Below, in pieces: positions 9,661-23,902 of a stretch of DNA of 64,000 nt (position 1 is its first letter; each line of letters opens with the position of its first letter). Position numbers and translations under genes: made by a program. The stretch is from Glandiceps talaboti (Eukaryota; Hemichordata; Enteropneusta; Spengelidae): NCBI RefSeq assembly GCF_964340395.1, contig NC_135558.1, forward strand, positions 22,443,564 to 22,507,563, read 5' to 3'. Below the pieces are notes generated by a model. The model saw only the letters and a list, made by a program, of their open reading frames with translations. It did no database searches and was not told the DNA's origin.

Positions 9661-10010
9661 TTTTCTCAGATATGCAATAACTGATTTCTTTCAAACCTGG
9701 CACAAAACTGACAGGCATATCATGGGTTATATTCATACATTTTTCACAACATATGCAAATTTCACCAAATGACAGCCATATTTGTCATAAAAAATCAATA
9801 TAAAATGCAAAACTTTTGGAGACATTGACCTTTGCCCTTCAGAGTCATCAGATTTCAAAATCCAGCCATTTTCTATATTATCACAGACATTTTATAGTAA
9901 TTATTTTTAAAAACAGTATTTTTAAATCATGTCTCCAATCAGTAATATAGAAGTATAGTATTTATACGGAGGAGGAGGGGGCTGTGTCATTTATGAAGAC
10001 TTGTTCTTTT
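9655..10010. repeat. dispersed repeat copy
   Basis: Contains TTTCTTTCAAACCTGGCACA, then CATATGCAAATTTCACC, AATGACAGCCATATTTGTCA, a GACCTTTG phrase and, at the right end, a G-run with ATTTATGAAGACTTGT. The same order is seen at 14085-14480 and, more diverged, at 2800-3500. Confidence 0.65.
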
Positions 10011-10638
10011 AACCCTTTCTCAATGATTGCCTAGAACTATTTGGTGTGGTCCATATATGTTGTGGTTTTTGTATGGATAAGTACAATTCACAAGTGATAA
10101 CATCACAATAGGATTCTCAATAGGTATGTGGAAATATCTAAGACTTGATTGTATCACAAAGTGGTTGGGTGGAATGTATGCCATCTTTGCTTTTTTAACA
10201 TTTTGTTTTCCATTCATCAATCTGTAAAACTAGTATAGTATTTAATTACTGAATAAACATGTAAACTGTTGACTTTTCAGAACAGTTGTTTGCCAGCGGC
10301 TAAACAGCTTTGTGTTAAAGTGAGCAGGGCTGGAGGTAGAAGTACATAGTAGACGTTAATGAAATTGGGAGTTTAAACCTTCCCAACCATTCATCCATGT
10401 AATTCACTATTTAGGAAAATCTTAATCCACCTCCAACTGCGATTTGAAAAGAAAAAAAGAAAAAAGTAAACCAATAAGTTTTACTTTACATTGAATAAAT
10501 CAAGATGTGTGTCTAAATTGATGACCCAAAAGTAGATGGATTTTCATTTGTTTGCAACATCTAAGGTACGATACCATGATTGTAGTATTGTTGGATTTAT
10601 AGCAGAACTGAACAGATGTTCAGTATACTATAGGCATG

Positions 10639-10639
<1 letters not shown>
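10011..10639. other. no gene recognised
   Basis: AT-rich single-copy-looking sequence. The minus-strand open frame near 10020-10220 has no recognisable feature. Confidence 0.5.
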
Positions 10640-10959
<320 letters not shown>

Positions 10960-11178
10960 ACTACAATGATTGCTCCTAGATATTCTTCAGTGAATCAACT
11001 TTTGATATCATTTAATTTCTTTTGTCAAGGCGTGTCGTTTTCACTGTACTACTACAAGGCCTACTTATATCACTTACTTAACAAAAATCCACACTATCAG
11101 TCTATCAAATGAAAATGTCTACTCACAAAGTCAAAGTTATTTTTGGATGCAAATCCCAAGTGTTCACTGCCGTCTCAA

Positions 11179-11234
<56 letters not shown>
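11179..11234. repeat. (ATC)n microsatellite
   Basis: About 18 triplets without interruption. Confidence 0.95.
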
Positions 11235-13990
11235 GACTAACAATAATAAGCAGACTAGATCAAACCTATTTGTTGGTGTTAAGGGAAAGAAGTGTAACTT
11301 ATAGTAAAGTTGGCAAGTCCAAACTGTTCAAATTTATTAATACCATGCAGTAGCACTAAAGTCCTGTATATTTATTCAACAAATGACTCTCAAGCCTCTT
11401 TCCATGGCTTTGCACAATATCAAATTGGAACATGTCCATCAACATATGAGAAACTTGAGACATTTGGAAGGAAACTTAGGCTGGTCAACTACCTCACTGT
11501 TTTGTAAATAACTTAAGTTTTAGTATACATACGGTAGTGTAGCTCTGCATCACCACCCCAGTGATACCTATGTTATTGTTGACTGGGTAGGCTCAGAACA
11601 GCACTTTTAGTCTTTTTAGTGTACATAGGTAGCTTTCCATTGCCCATGATACCTACTGCTACTGGTATGTTTGTCTTCACTGGATACACACTGCAGGAAC
11701 AGCAGTTTTATAATAGCTTTGCATCAACCTTAATATTTGTTTGACCCTGTATGCATTGAACAGGAGGTACATTGTACAATATAGTTTGTATCACCCCTGA
11801 GTAATATCTATGATTATAGTACGGTACTATTTAAACAGTTACCAAACACTGTACTTTTTGTGGACTTCATGCACATATACATGTACATTGTATAACTCCA
11901 ATGCAGTTTGGCAACAGATGTACATTTGCATTCCTGTCACTTTCAAAAAATTTGGACATGATATGACAATTACTAGACAAATAACAATCGATTTAATAAT
12001 GAAAGTTGTACACTTTGTAATTTTAATGTACCATAGAGTTAAATAGAGGCTAGTCTAATTCCCAACAAAACTGAACTGATAAACCAATTGTACAACTTAT
12101 ACAACATTGATTGAGTTATCCCACTTGTGTAATCCTAAAGTGGACCACTGGTGTAAGTGTTTGCTTCTACTTTAAGTACACATTATCTTGCTATTTCATC
12201 TGAAACTGTTTATCAGTTTGCTTTGATATTTCTAGGCTCAAGTCTATTCCCATTTGTTGAAGCTTGGAACATGATTTCAATCTAAACGACAAATTGAACA
12301 GAATTATGCTGGCTCCTCCCCTAACAGTTACCTAAAACTAATCCAAGTACCTCACTGAGTTGCCTTGAATGATATCAGTCAAAAAGTACATCAGAATTAA
12401 GCATGTCATCATACAACTGCCGACATCAGACCATGGACGAATGGAACCTCTTACAAACAGGGAAAGTAAACAACTGATTGAGGTGATTAGATTAATAACA
12501 CTTGGCACAGCATGTTGGTGGAAGTCCAGAGAGATTATAATGACAGCTGTATGGTCTCTTTGTAAACATAATACTTCACCTTCACAAACAAATTAGAAGT
12601 TCCCCTAGGCATTTCATGCACATATAAAGAGGCCATAAAACTGTTCTTATCAAACCATGAAATGTAATATTACAAGCCTCTGCTATTCCAACCTGCTGTA
12701 CCAAGTGTTATTAATCCAATTAACTTGTTTACTTTCCTTGTTTGAGGTATATAGGTACACCTCACTACTAGACTCAAAGGTAAAAGAGTACACTGGATGT
12801 TACTTCTTGTGAAAAGGGGGGGGGGGGGCGGCTCAGGATGGAGAAGTAGAGGATGTTAGGGGGTTGTTGCCACTTCTTGTAAAGGAGGGGGTTAACTGGT
12901 GTGGAGAGTATAGGATCTTTGGAGGTCACTTGTTGTGAACCATGTCAAAGCTGTGGATAATGTGCCAATTAGGGAATAGCTTCACTGCATGCAAGAGTGC
13001 TAATACTAGGAATTCAGGATTATCACTACTCAATGTAAGAGGGTAATCAGTAACTGTCATATGAGGCCTACATCTGAGTGAATTCAGCATTCCTGCCAGC
13101 TTCACAACAGTAGAAATTCAAAACAAGTCATTTGAAATGGATATTGATAAGAGAGAAATAATTTAAGGTATTGTGTGACTATGACAGCGATCTTAAGAAC
13201 CCATTACTGCAGTAATTCTACCAAGAGGGTTTCAATACTTATAAGTCAAGTATTTCAGTGCATTGCCCATGTGATGGAATTTCTCTGTTACTATACTTTT
13301 GAAAGGTAGTCTGTTTCACCATTGTTTGTATTTTTTGCACTTATAATGTATAAGTGTTTTTGCTTAATAAATTTGAACCCTTGTTAGGATGGTGGAAGTG
13401 GTGGAAGATAAAGGGGTGGTTTTAGTAAAATATGGAATGATGTAATTTTTGATAGCAATGTAATCATCATGGGAGGGGGACTGTACGACTGTACATTTTG
13501 TATACATTAGTGTAATATTACTATAATTAATGTATAATTCATGTACTTTAGAAATCTAACATTACATTTGGAAATTCAAGTATAGTTGCCACTTAAGCAG
13601 AGTTCCCCAGTATTAAAGCAGAAGGAAACTGAAGTGCTCGGTGAAACCTACATTGTTCAGTAGTGTCAAAATGAGCACCACCCTTCTTGCATACAGATCT
13701 GGACAAATTTAAATCAAATTTTGGACAGGTTGAAACAACTTCAGTGTTAACAGGCACCTGCAGAGCTCACAGACAACCCCGTTGTGCTTCAGCATGTGTT
13801 TATCAGATTTTGAATACCATGATACACAATGATCTATGAGAACACTGGTAATAAAACACATTATGACCTTTACCAAATCTACATTTGTGAGTACAATTAT
13901 TTATCTTAAGTAAATAATTTTTCAGCATATTAGGGCCAATTATCACTAGTAGTAGTAGTAGCACATGTCACAGTTTACTTGTTAGTCGTC
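11235..13990. other. gene-free stretch with one dispersed repeat
   Basis: No exon or RNA gene recognised. A G-rich run lies at about 12817-12833. Bases about 12485-12760 match 28617-28890 (see that entry). Several open frames of 60-80 codons are present but show no domain, no splice context and no compositional support. Confidence 0.5.
12485..12760 (+). repeat. dispersed repeat A, copy 1
   Basis: Shares with 28617-28890, in the same order, ATTAATAACACTTG, AGTTCCCCT(A)GGCA, CACATAAAGAGG, TATCAAAC, GTGTTATTA and CTTTCCTTGTTTG-like phrases. Divergence is substantial, so this is an old pair of copies. Confidence 0.6.
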
Positions 13991-13992
13991 GT

Positions 13993-14014
13993 CCCCCCCC
14001 CCCCCCCCCCCCCC
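13993..14014. repeat. poly(C) tract
   Basis: 22 consecutive C. Together with the dispersed repeat just to its right this resembles the G/C-run-bordered copies at 3460 and 9965. Confidence 0.95.
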
Positions 14015-14039
14015 GAGGACTATTACAATATGCTCTATT

Positions 14040-14480
14040 CATGCATGTGTGTGTGTGTCTGTGAGTCCGTAATACGTTAATTATCTCTCAGAGATGCAAT
14101 ATCCAATTTCTTTCAAACCAGGCACAAAGGTGGCATGTCATACATGTATGGTACATATGGAACATATGCACGTCACTTTGTTTTGCAAGATATGCAAATC
14201 TGACCAATGGCGACCATATATTACAGCTTAAAAAGAGACTCCATTCAATGTCTACCCCCTATTATTGGGTACAAGCTTTCTTTTAAGTCAATGACCTTTG
14301 ACCTTGACTTGACCTTCGGGGGGCCAATTATCGAAATCCTGCCATTTCTTGCTTGTCACAGACACTTTGTCTTATCCCTATTTCTTTCTAAATCATGTCC
14401 ACAGGTAATATAGGAGAAGAAAATATACACATAGTTTAGTGCTCATGTAACTTTTTACTGAATGGCAGCCATATTTTAGA
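14040..14480. repeat. dispersed repeat copy
   Basis: Contains TTTCTTTCAAACCAGGCACA, GTCACTTTGTTTTGCAAG, GATATGCAAATCTGACC and a GACCTTTGACCTTGAC phrase, in the same order as 9655-10010. Confidence 0.65.
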
Positions 14481-16116
14481 GTAACAAATCACCATGTAAT
14501 TGAATCACATGGTGTGCATTGTTTCCATCATCAGTATAAATTATAAATAAATCACAGACTACATTATCATTTTGTCCTGATTTATTTTCATGGTCAATTA
14601 GTCTTCCTATACTGCATAGTTTGTATATTTTGTTATTCATTTGATACACTCATTAACAGACACAATTAATGTATTGCTAAGTATGAAATATTGTGCCACT
14701 AAGTGTTCATGTTGAGTGAATACTTCAAGCTGCAGACATTCATAGGCATGTTTGCACAATTTGTCTGCAAAGTTTGTAATGGTAATAGTAATACAAATCA
14801 AATAACTTGGCTGGTGCTGAGTTAATGCTCAGCTTTAATTTTGTTTGTGCTTCTTACGTGCCTAATCTAATTATTAGATTAGATACATAACAACTTCTAG
14901 TTATTGCAATTAGTTGCAGCAACTAATATTAAATTCGACAGACAATTAAATTTGACACCACCTGTGACAATGACAAGTGCAACGTACAATAAACATTAAA
15001 CTTTTGTATGTCGGAATCTAATTCAAAACAGTTAGTCACAATTCAATGCATGTGTAATGTGCAGTCATGTCATCCTCAATAGTATGGCTCTAAAGTCAAG
15101 ATCATACATCATTCTCACCTTGGAATTAATTTCATCTCCTTTCTTACTATACCGGAATATAGCACTATATATAAGTGAAGTGACAATTATTCCTTTCTTC
15201 CTTGATTTTAATGCTACTTGTGATGCTATATGGTGCAGTGTAATCTTTTAATTTACGTATGACTATTTACGTGCACAGATGAATCATCATTATTATCATA
15301 CTACTCAGAATACTTTATCAAATCAAATATCACCACATGTAAAGAAAGCACCATATATTACCCACTTGCAAATCACATAAATTGATGTTCAGAATTGTAC
15401 CAGATGCAAGACATAAATCAACATGTTTTCATCTTTGAAATAACAAATAAAAATATTCTGATGTGAAATACAAGTAAACACCAAAAATTGTAAGATTTCA
15501 TACTGTACTCCTATCAATTCAGTAAATAGTGTAAATATTAGACTTACCAAATATCCCTTTATGTTACTGAAATATTCACATTCTAATCTTGTTCCCCCTG
15601 AAATATGTAAAATGTGGCCTTCCTGTGATCCTAACCTACTTCATAGTTTAGTTACTGCAGTGTATTTTGAATAAAGTTCAAAGATCTCATCTTGTGTCAA
15701 ACCATATCCCAGATGTGTTTACCAATCAAAACAGATCTAAATGCTGTTCTATTAGAAGAAAAAACCCTATGGAATTCAGATTATTATTACATATGTATCA
15801 GAGATTACTACCTGAACTGGTGAGTGAGCATACTACTTTCACTGTAGTGCAATATTGAAAATATCATTGCATGCCTGCAAATGACATGAGGATGCAGCCG
15901 TTCACTACACACGTAATCAAATTGTATGATTTTTATGAAATTGCCATAAATATTAGTATTACTGTATACTTATACACACATACACACACACACTCATATA
16001 AACTCAGTATATTTGAAATGTCTATGCTGGAGTAGTGCTCAATACATAATGTATGCAGAGCTGTATAAATAACACAGTATCAAGCAAGATACGATTCCTG
16101 TGTATCTTGCTTAGGC
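14481..16116. other. gene-free stretch
   Basis: AT-rich, no exon recognised. A short foldback lies at about 14863-14884 (CTAATCTAATTATTAGATTAG). Confidence 0.5.
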
Positions 16117-16496
16117 CAAATAAAAAAAAGTTTTTTGGTTCCAGTTACTCGACCCCACCTAGTTTTTCACGCCGACCCTAAACTTTTTTTTTTACATATT
16201 CAAGAAAAAAATTTTATAACAAAATCATGAAAATTGTGAAGTCTTTCAAGAAATAGTGGATGCGGAAACTGACATCAACTGGAAAAGGTAGTTCTTCCAA
16301 TCTGTAATGGCTGTACATCTGATGAAAAGAAGCCAATAACAAAGAGACCACATGGAAAACAACAGAAAAAAACATAACTACCTGAACTAGACACTCGCAT
16401 ATAAAAAAAAAATTTAAAAAATAAAATAAAAAATCTACGTACCCCCACCAATTCTAAAATTGAATGTAATCGGAACCACACAATTTTTTTTACTTC
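16117..16496. mobile_element. possible MITE with imperfect terminal inverted repeats
   Basis: The left end has an A-run then GTTTTTTGGTTCCAGTTAC. The right end has GTAATCGGAACCACACAA then a T-run. The reverse complement of the right end aligns with the left end over about 25 bases with several mismatches. Both inner flanks carry ACCCC(C)ACC. There is no coding sequence inside. The minus-strand open frame at 16275-16481 is Phe-rich because of the T/A runs. Confidence 0.4.
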
Positions 16497-16540
16497 TTAA
16501 GACTGTTCTATACATTATATATATATGTGTGTACATCACT

Positions 16541-17436
16541 TCCCAGTGGAAATTATGGCTAACACATACAAATTATAAATTTACAGGGTCAATATGTACA
16601 CGTACATATATACATTACATATACAGACAAACAGACAGACAGACTGACCAATTAACAGATAGAAATACAGATATTTTCATAATGTAAATAAAGTAAACTT
16701 TGATGCATCATTGCCTTAAATTATATTCAATCAGTGCAGACCTAGAGATTTTGACCACACAGATAGATCTACCCTAGAGGTGTTTCACTTTTAGGTTCCA
16801 TGGGGACAAGGCCGACTACTTTTATTTTGTTCTTACCTTTTAAAACTTGACAACCTTTAAATGTGAAGCTAGTTTATGGTGACAAAGACATTCCACTCTC
16901 ATGAAATAAGCTCTGTTCAAGTAAAAAATGCCAACAACTACTGGAAGGTAGCTCTATGTTGTTGGCAATATATTTCAGTTCTTTGTTGACTGTCAAGGTA
17001 AATAGAATTTATGGTTTTTGGTTACTACAAATCTGTAACATTTAATGAATATAAAGATGTCTTAAATAGTGCACTGGCCTGAAATCTTCCCATAGGACAC
17101 ATCCTATGCACAGCTTTTAACTTGCATTCTAATGTTTGTGCTTCAGAGGTTTGGTGCTGTTGATAATGCATCTTAGTCATATCAGTACACTTCATGTATT
17201 ATAGAATGCTACTAGTAACTTACATACACACATGTATTCTGGATGCCAGACATCAGTTCTCCCGAAATATAATGATTTGTCTACTCATAGACTAAAGGGC
17301 ATTTGACTTGTTTACTATCACACTGTACACATTTTACAATTGCACAACTTTAATGTGTAAATCTTATTAATACATACTTATACTTGCCAGTGGAAATTAT
17401 GGCTAACACATACAAATTACAAATTTACAAGGTCAG
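16541..17436 (+). repeat. 49-bp direct repeat pair
   Basis: CCAGTGGAAATTATGGCTAA and the following 29 bases occur at about 16542-16590 and 17387-17436 with two or three differences. The rest of the interval is not duplicated. Confidence 0.75.
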
Positions 17437-17779
17437 AAAAATAATTGATTTTGACTTGAGGTTGACTCAGTTGTATAAGTATGTATCTTCTTTCCTCAGT
17501 TGACACTAATATTGTAAGTTGAAAATTATTTCAAAACCGTACTTCATTTATAACTCCCATTATCAAGAGTCACGCAATGATTGAATTAACCATCAGTAGC
17601 CACACATTTCTTAATTTCTGAATTTTTACAATCTTAAAAATTAAAAAAACCTTCAGACATTCATTGTTTTGCCAAAGTCCTTTTGTATGTACTGCCAGCT
17701 AAAGACATTACTCCTCAGTAACATGCCTAGAATACAGCAGCTATAGGATTGTATCATGTATAAAGAAAACAGTTCATAT

Positions 17780-18190
17780 CGCATTTGTTCTTTCTGCTCT
17801 TCACTGGCTACCTGTGCACTACTCTCCAATGAGGCACTCAATTATCAATAACACACTACCCATGGTTACATCTCTGATTTGATTAACAGTAAACCTGAAA
17901 CTCATCCACTTTGCTCAAGTCTCTTTATGTGTCCTAATGTAATACAAAGTCATACAGTGAGTGAGTGTTCTTACAAGCAATACTACTCTTATGGAACAGT
18001 ATTATATACCACTTGAAGTACATCTATAGATGCTCATCACCCACTGTCAATAAGTTCAAGAAGGACATCAAGACGCATCTATTTGCAAGTGTTTTCTAAC
18101 TTTTACATCTGCTATCATGTTAAATTCACCAACATTGAACAGTATATGTACATCGTATTGGATATTGGCATTATACAAATTGATTGTTTG

Positions 18191-18224
<34 letters not shown>

Positions 18225-18232
18225 CGATTGAT
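17780..18232 (+). mobile_element. decayed LINE 3' end with (GATT)n tail
   Basis: Near 17797 translation gives LHWLPV, a conserved LINE motif. After many stops and indels the frame ends KFKKDIKTHLFASVF-stop at about 18054-18100, matching the usual LKTHLF end. A short 3'UTR with GGCATTATACAAATTGATTG is followed by (GATT)n to 18232. It is the same broad class as the 7741-9446 element but far older, and it ends in a tetranucleotide tail. Confidence 0.75.
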
Positions 18233-18594
18233 TAATAAGATTAATTGATAAGATTGATAAAATCTTCATGAAAATACTTGAACCTATTGGAAGATACTGA
18301 GAATGGTAAAATTGTAGTCGATTCTTTATAAAAGAACTTGTCGATCTCATCAAACCCAACACTTTTATACAGAAATATTTTCAGGAAGATCTGCTAAAAT
18401 GTAATCCTACACTATGAGGCCATGCAAAATGATACCCTTCTGGTGAAATGATAGAACAATAGAACATTACAAGTATACATGAAGGGAGTTGACTGTGCAA
18501 CTTGGAACTCATGGTCAAGGTTAGGTCGTAGTCTTGGTTCTTGCTTGCATTAACTATATGGTGTATACTGGAGTGCACTCATCATTCATCAGTC

Positions 18595-18852
18595 AAAGGA
18601 ACAAAAAACTCGAAGAAGTAAATGCTAGTGTAAGGGCTTGAGTACATAGATATTTGGTAAAGGAACAAAAACTGGAAATGCTACTGTAAGGGCTTGAGTG
18701 CATAGATATTTGGTAAAGGAACAAAAAAACTTGAAGTAAATGCTACTGTAATTAATAAGGGCTAAGCTTGGGTACATAGAGATATTTGGTAAAGGAACAA
18801 AAACTGGAAATGCTACTGTAAGGGCTTGGGTACATAGATATTTGGTAAAGGA
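18595..18852. repeat. minisatellite of alternating short and long units
   Basis: Four units, each starting AAAGGAACAAAAA and ending CATAGATATTTGGT. Units 1 and 3 carry an extra (AA)CT(C/T)GAAG(AAG)TAAATGCT block. Units 2 and 4 are short (AAACTGGAAATGCT). The repeating entity is therefore a two-unit higher-order repeat. Confidence 0.85.
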
Positions 18853-19425
18853 AGTTTCATAAAGTGTCCAAAACATTCACTTTTGTAAAACTTATTGACT
18901 ATTCTATTTTAATCTTATATTTTGTTGCATTAATTAACAAAATCGTCAATAGAACTGTTGAATGATTTATAGGAAAGCAGTAAGTTATAAGCTAAGGGTT
19001 AATCTGCTAGCTATAGAGTAATAATGAGAGACCAGTGACAATCATGAACTGTGATAACCTCTAAGAACAATCCTTGCTTTGTAGCAGATAATCAGTATTG
19101 TTTAATTTACATAATCCGGAAGGTTTAACTTGATATAATCTGATTTACATATGTAGTGTGGAACTGAATAAGTAATGAGCCATGCATATTACTGTCACTG
19201 AAAAACAATATCTAATGACAACAATTAGAATAGTTGTATGTAAAGCTAAATGAACTTGTACTGTCTAGTTATAAATATTGGAACAAAGAAAGGCAGATGT
19301 TTGGTAAACAACCCATCATACTTGTAGATATGTACATGACTGTACATATTAAATATTGTTCCCAATATTTTCTTTGTCCAGCCAAGGAAAATACAATTGG
19401 GGGTTTGTCATTAGTAGTTAATATC
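18853..19425. other. no gene recognised
   Basis: AT-rich spacer without recognisable features. Confidence 0.5.
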
Positions 19426-19616
19426 TAGACAAGTTGTAGATGCCAAAACCCTGTATTAACTATATTATTATATTATATTGACTGTATGTGGACAAGTTGT
19501 AGATGCCAAAACCCTGTATTAACTATATTATTATATTGACTGTATGTGGACAAGTTGTAGATGCCAAAACCCTGTATTAACTATATTATTATATTATTAT
19601 ATTGACTGTATGTGGA
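19426..19616. repeat. 58-68-bp minisatellite, three units
   Basis: Units carry ACAAGTTGTAGATGCCAAAA, CCCTGTATTAACTATATTAT and GACTGTATGTGG. They differ in the number of ATTAT blocks. Confidence 0.9.
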
Positions 19617-19747
19617 CAGCTTTTCTCTCTCAACCACAATCCTCAGATCACTGACAAGTATCCTCCACCTGAATGAAAATATTGGAGAATAATGCACTTA
19701 TACTTCCTCTTGAAAACAGTAATTTATAAAAAAAGAAAGAAAAAAGA

Positions 19748-19850
19748 ATTATGGTGATTTGGAACATTTTGGCTCATAGTTTGATCACTGCCAAACCAAT
19801 GATGCAGACATGAGTTGTCATGAAGTAGAACAACCAGGGCATAAAACCTA
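19748..19850 (+). repeat. dispersed repeat B, copy 1
   Basis: TTATGGTGATTTGGAACATT then TTGGCTCAT, CACTGC(C)AAACCA and AGAACAACCAGGG match 50055-50150 in order. In the second copy the upstream side carries the arm of the inverted-repeat element described at 42530-42652. Confidence 0.65.
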
Positions 19851-20531
19851 CACATAATTTTTATTCAAATATTTTCTTCAACTTGATATGTACATGTGAG
19901 TGTGTTCAGGATGGTGTTTTGTTGTGCGTTGTCAAATTACATTGCTATCCAGTAGTGATTTCCTGAGGTCATACCCATGGTAAAGTATTGCAACCTAGAA
20001 GTTCACATCAGTGGGGTAGAAGTTCAAATATTTACCTGTGGTGTTTATATGCATGGTAGACTTTAAGTGTTAGACAGTGAACAAATAGTTTTATATCCGG
20101 TGCAAGGATTCTGACAGTAATTATTAAATTCATCTAACTTGTCAAAATATAGGTCAGGTCATACAAAACCTATAGCTTAGTTCTGTCTGGGAGTTCTGTC
20201 AGCGTTCTTTACTTTTATTTGTGCTGGAAAAAAACACAGGTCTACATTTTCCATTTGTTAACATTTTACCAGCTACTTTGACTTGGCAATCGAGGTCTGA
20301 GACAGTTTATTTTTGTAATAGGCACAGTCTATCAAAAACTAGTATTATGTTGATATACTACTCTGGCAATCAAGATTTCGGTTTACTACAATACAGACAG
20401 ACTAAAACTATTGTTGTGACATGTTGATATAAGTTAATGGAATGAATGAATGTTGGTTTAATTATACTCATAATAGGGTGACATTTTTTATGACATCCAT
20501 GATCTTGCAGTGTACATTTTTTATGACATCC

Positions 20532-20596
20532 TTAGCGATGTTCGGTTGTGTGCTGTATTGTATCGGAAGAACGTCCAAGGTCTAGCAGATAGACTA
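20532..20596 (+). mobile_element. foldback-MITE fragment
   Basis: Contains AGCGATGTTCGGTTGTGTG, TATCGGAAGAACGTCCAAGG and TCTAGCAGATAGACTA. This equals part of the element at 23903-23994 and the reverse complement of part of 57852-58006. One end only is present. A 17-bp string, CATTTTTTATGACATCC, occurs twice just before it. Confidence 0.7.
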
Positions 20597-23109
20597 ACCG
20601 AGACCTTGCATGAATTTTTCTACAGCTGTTACGTATATTAGGCAGATAACTGAGATAAGGTTGACATTCTTAAGTTTTGTTAATTTGTGTTTATTCAAAA
20701 ACACTAAAGTTTCTTCAAACCATCAAGTCAAAGGAAAGAATTTTTCTGAACCCGAACATAATACCACCAAGCCTCTTTGCAATGATGTTCTCAAGTAAAG
20801 CACACCCCTTGGAGAATACAAAAAATATTCTCACTGTGAAACTATTTTTATTTTGTCCCATTTATACCATTGGTGCACTAACATATTGCATTGTGCTGTA
20901 TAAAATTGCATTGATAGTGCTGATCTTGGCCACAACAAACATAAATACACTGAAATGTAACTATATAGAAATACCTCAGTCTGACTCCCTATCACACAGA
21001 ACTGAGAACACCTTGCATTGTAATGCAGAGGTTCAAAACCTGTGGGATAAAAGTTCAAAATATTTACCCATGGCATTTAGTATTCAAATTGATGAGAAAT
21101 ACTAGTGACCACATACTTTTCTGTGTATGTAATCCATTCAACCATCAGTGTAAACACACATTCACAGTTGGAGAGAAGTATCTAGACCATGAGAACTGAT
21201 TAACTTACTTCATAGTGTATTCAGTATAGTTGATCCACTTTTGATACAATCAAGAACACAGTCCAGCATCCTTTTAAAACAAGTAGAAAAATGCAGGCAT
21301 CTGATCGAATTGTCAAAGTTGGTGATTTGCATAACTCTCAGTTCACTTCCATAATTATAAAATATAGTCTTTTTGGCAATAAATTACATTATGTAATCAT
21401 ACATTTTAGGAAGTAATTATAATAACAATGGAAAGTTTTGACCAATAGGAAACTTTCAAACCCAAGTCTTGAATGATGCATTATGGGAAATGTGGAGCAA
21501 TGCAAAATGTTAACATACAAAATCAAGAGAGAAATATTAATTTTTAACTGTTTAAGCATCATTTATTATATACAAAATCGTATTGTTGCTTTGATGGTTT
21601 TCTTTGTAAACACTTCATTGTACTGGTATTGCTCCATTCTGAAAAATCAACAACTGAATACCATCATTAAGACAAAGTTTTTACGAATAAACCCACAGTG
21701 CAGTCAGGGGACAACTACCCTGAATAGTACATAGCCCTCTTTGTAACAAATTACATGAATTGTATGGCGGCACTTGCAATGCAACTTGGAACTGGCAACA
21801 AGCCCATTGACTCCACATTGTGAAGTGTTTCTTTGATCAATCAAAAGTTATGATGTCATAAAATGGTCCATTTGAGATCTGTTAAAACCTTACCAGTTAC
21901 ACAAGGTCAGATAAAAGAAGCCACTGATGTACACTCACATTTTATGTGTTTCTGGATAATACTTTTGGATGAAAGCATTCCTCTGGAGACATACAAATGT
22001 ATGTTTACCAAGTGAATTGACACTGGTAAAAAGAATCAGTAAATGTGAAGAAGAAAAAACTAAATTTCTATCTCTACACTGTCTTTCAGCATGAAAAATA
22101 ATGGGCTCTATCAGTATGTGTTTGTTGGAGTGGTCCGTGGGATCAACTGCCCATGCTTTGGAAGTATTTAAATCATTGTTGCAATCACTATATATTTAGA
22201 CACAGTATATGAGAGCCATTTATATCATTTTGTATGCAAAAGGAAATGAAAACAGGAGCTTGAAATGTATTTTGGCATTGGCTGGGACATGTTTAAGATA
22301 TCAAATTTAAAACTGAATGCTGAAGAAAAGTAACTCAGGACTAATCTTTTTGATGGATGCCGCCATTTGGAAAGTTGTGCCCTGGTGATTCAGAGAAACT
22401 GGTTTGTGACTTACAGGTTTTTAGGGGGTAATTTTTATTCTTAGTATATATGATTTCATTGTTTCAAAATTTGGGGCCCGTCTCTATCCCACCCCTGAAT
22501 GTGATAGTTTGAATTTCCCGCATTTGAAAGGATTACAATAATCCTCTTTATTATATGGCATTTGTGTGTTCAAAAGGAATTTTTACTGAATCAGAATTTA
22601 AGAAACACACTTTATAATATACATGATTGTATAATGTATAACAAAATATTCAATTAATATCAAATAGACTAGAGACTAATTGTACTAATTGGTAGAATTG
22701 ATGCATTTATACTTAAATCTTCAAACTACCATCATCATTCTATCTTTGCCCTCATTTAACCTTTTCTATTTTAAGTCTTGTACGTTTCTTGCATAAGTGC
22801 AGTTAAAGTTTAAGGAAGTGGGTTGAGTTGTAGACACATACATCATAGTGTGTCAGATATCAAAGCGCACAGTACTCTCCATACAGTTTCCCTACAATGC
22901 TGTACATGACAATTGAGGTCGTAAACTCATGTAGCGTATCTTTACAAGTCTGGTGAAACTTATCAACCATTATAAAGTTTGTTATCACATTTTTGACAGA
23001 TATATGGTATGACATGTTTCATGCACTGAAGTTTTCCACAATTGCTTTTTTAGCACAACTAAACAGTACTTTTAGGTTCAGTAGTGCTATAGGTATAGTA
23101 CGGTGTCTG

Positions 23110-23112
<3 letters not shown>
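20597..23112. other. gene-free stretch
   Basis: AT-rich sequence. The overlapping open frames at 20610-21105 lack domains and a coding-like composition. Nothing else is recognised. Confidence 0.5.
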
Positions 23113-23174
<62 letters not shown>

Positions 23175-23280
23175 CAACTTACCTCAAAAACCACCAGACC
23201 GATTACCTTGGTGTTTGATGGGCACATTACTTTGGTATTTAGTTGGGAAATTGTTCAAAACAAAATGATCATATCAAAGG
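23113..23280 (+). repeat. (GT)n headed dispersed repeat
   Basis: About 30 GT dinucleotides (23113-23173), then CAAAAACCACCAGACCGATT, ACCTTGGTGTTTGATGGGC and TTCAAAACAAAATGATCA. The phrase after the microsatellite matches 10670-10760. Confidence 0.8.
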
Positions 23281-23529
23281 TGTACTTTGACACAGCCTAC
23301 AAATGAAAGTTTATTGTTTTATTGATTGCCATAAAATCATTAAATCTTTTATGGGCTACTTCACATCTCAATGTCACTGGCATCAAGATTAACCTCTGTT
23401 TGGGGTTACTTGGAAATGTTGTTTTTACTAAAATTTTAGCACAGCTGAATGAAATCATAGACACTGTCTATGATTAAAACAGGTTCATTCATGCTACAGA
23501 AATGATAAAGAGTCTTGTCCATCTATAGA

Positions 23530-23750
23530 TCTGTCTGTCTGTCTGTCTGTCTTACTGTCTGTCTGTCTGTCTGTCTGCCTGTCTGTCTGGGGTTGACTTA
23601 AACTTAAAGAAACTTAAGTCTTTTGTGATTTCAGTCTCTAGTTAGCACAGCTGAACTAATGAAGTTCAAGTGATATATGTATGATGTGGTGTCTGGGTGT
23701 CTGTTCATCTGTCCATCCATCCATCTGTCTGTCTGTCTGTCTGTCTGTCA
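23530..23750. repeat. (CTGT)n microsatellites
   Basis: Two runs, about 23530-23590 (with one TTAC and one TGCC interruption) and about 23716-23749. Confidence 0.9.
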
Positions 23751-23902
23751 AACCCAGGTTTAAGTCTCTGATACACAGTATATAAGAGTCAGTTGTAAAC
23801 CACAATCACAAGATGAATATGCATGAAAATTTAGCTATTGTCCTCTGTGCTTGTCGCTAATACGGTTCTCTGATTGGCAGTTGTTTATATCCTGATGACA
23901 TT

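Noticed and set aside
20610-21105. Overlapping plus-strand frames of 61 and 142 codons
   Set aside because: No domain, AT-driven composition, an antisense frame of similar quality, and no promoter or splice context.
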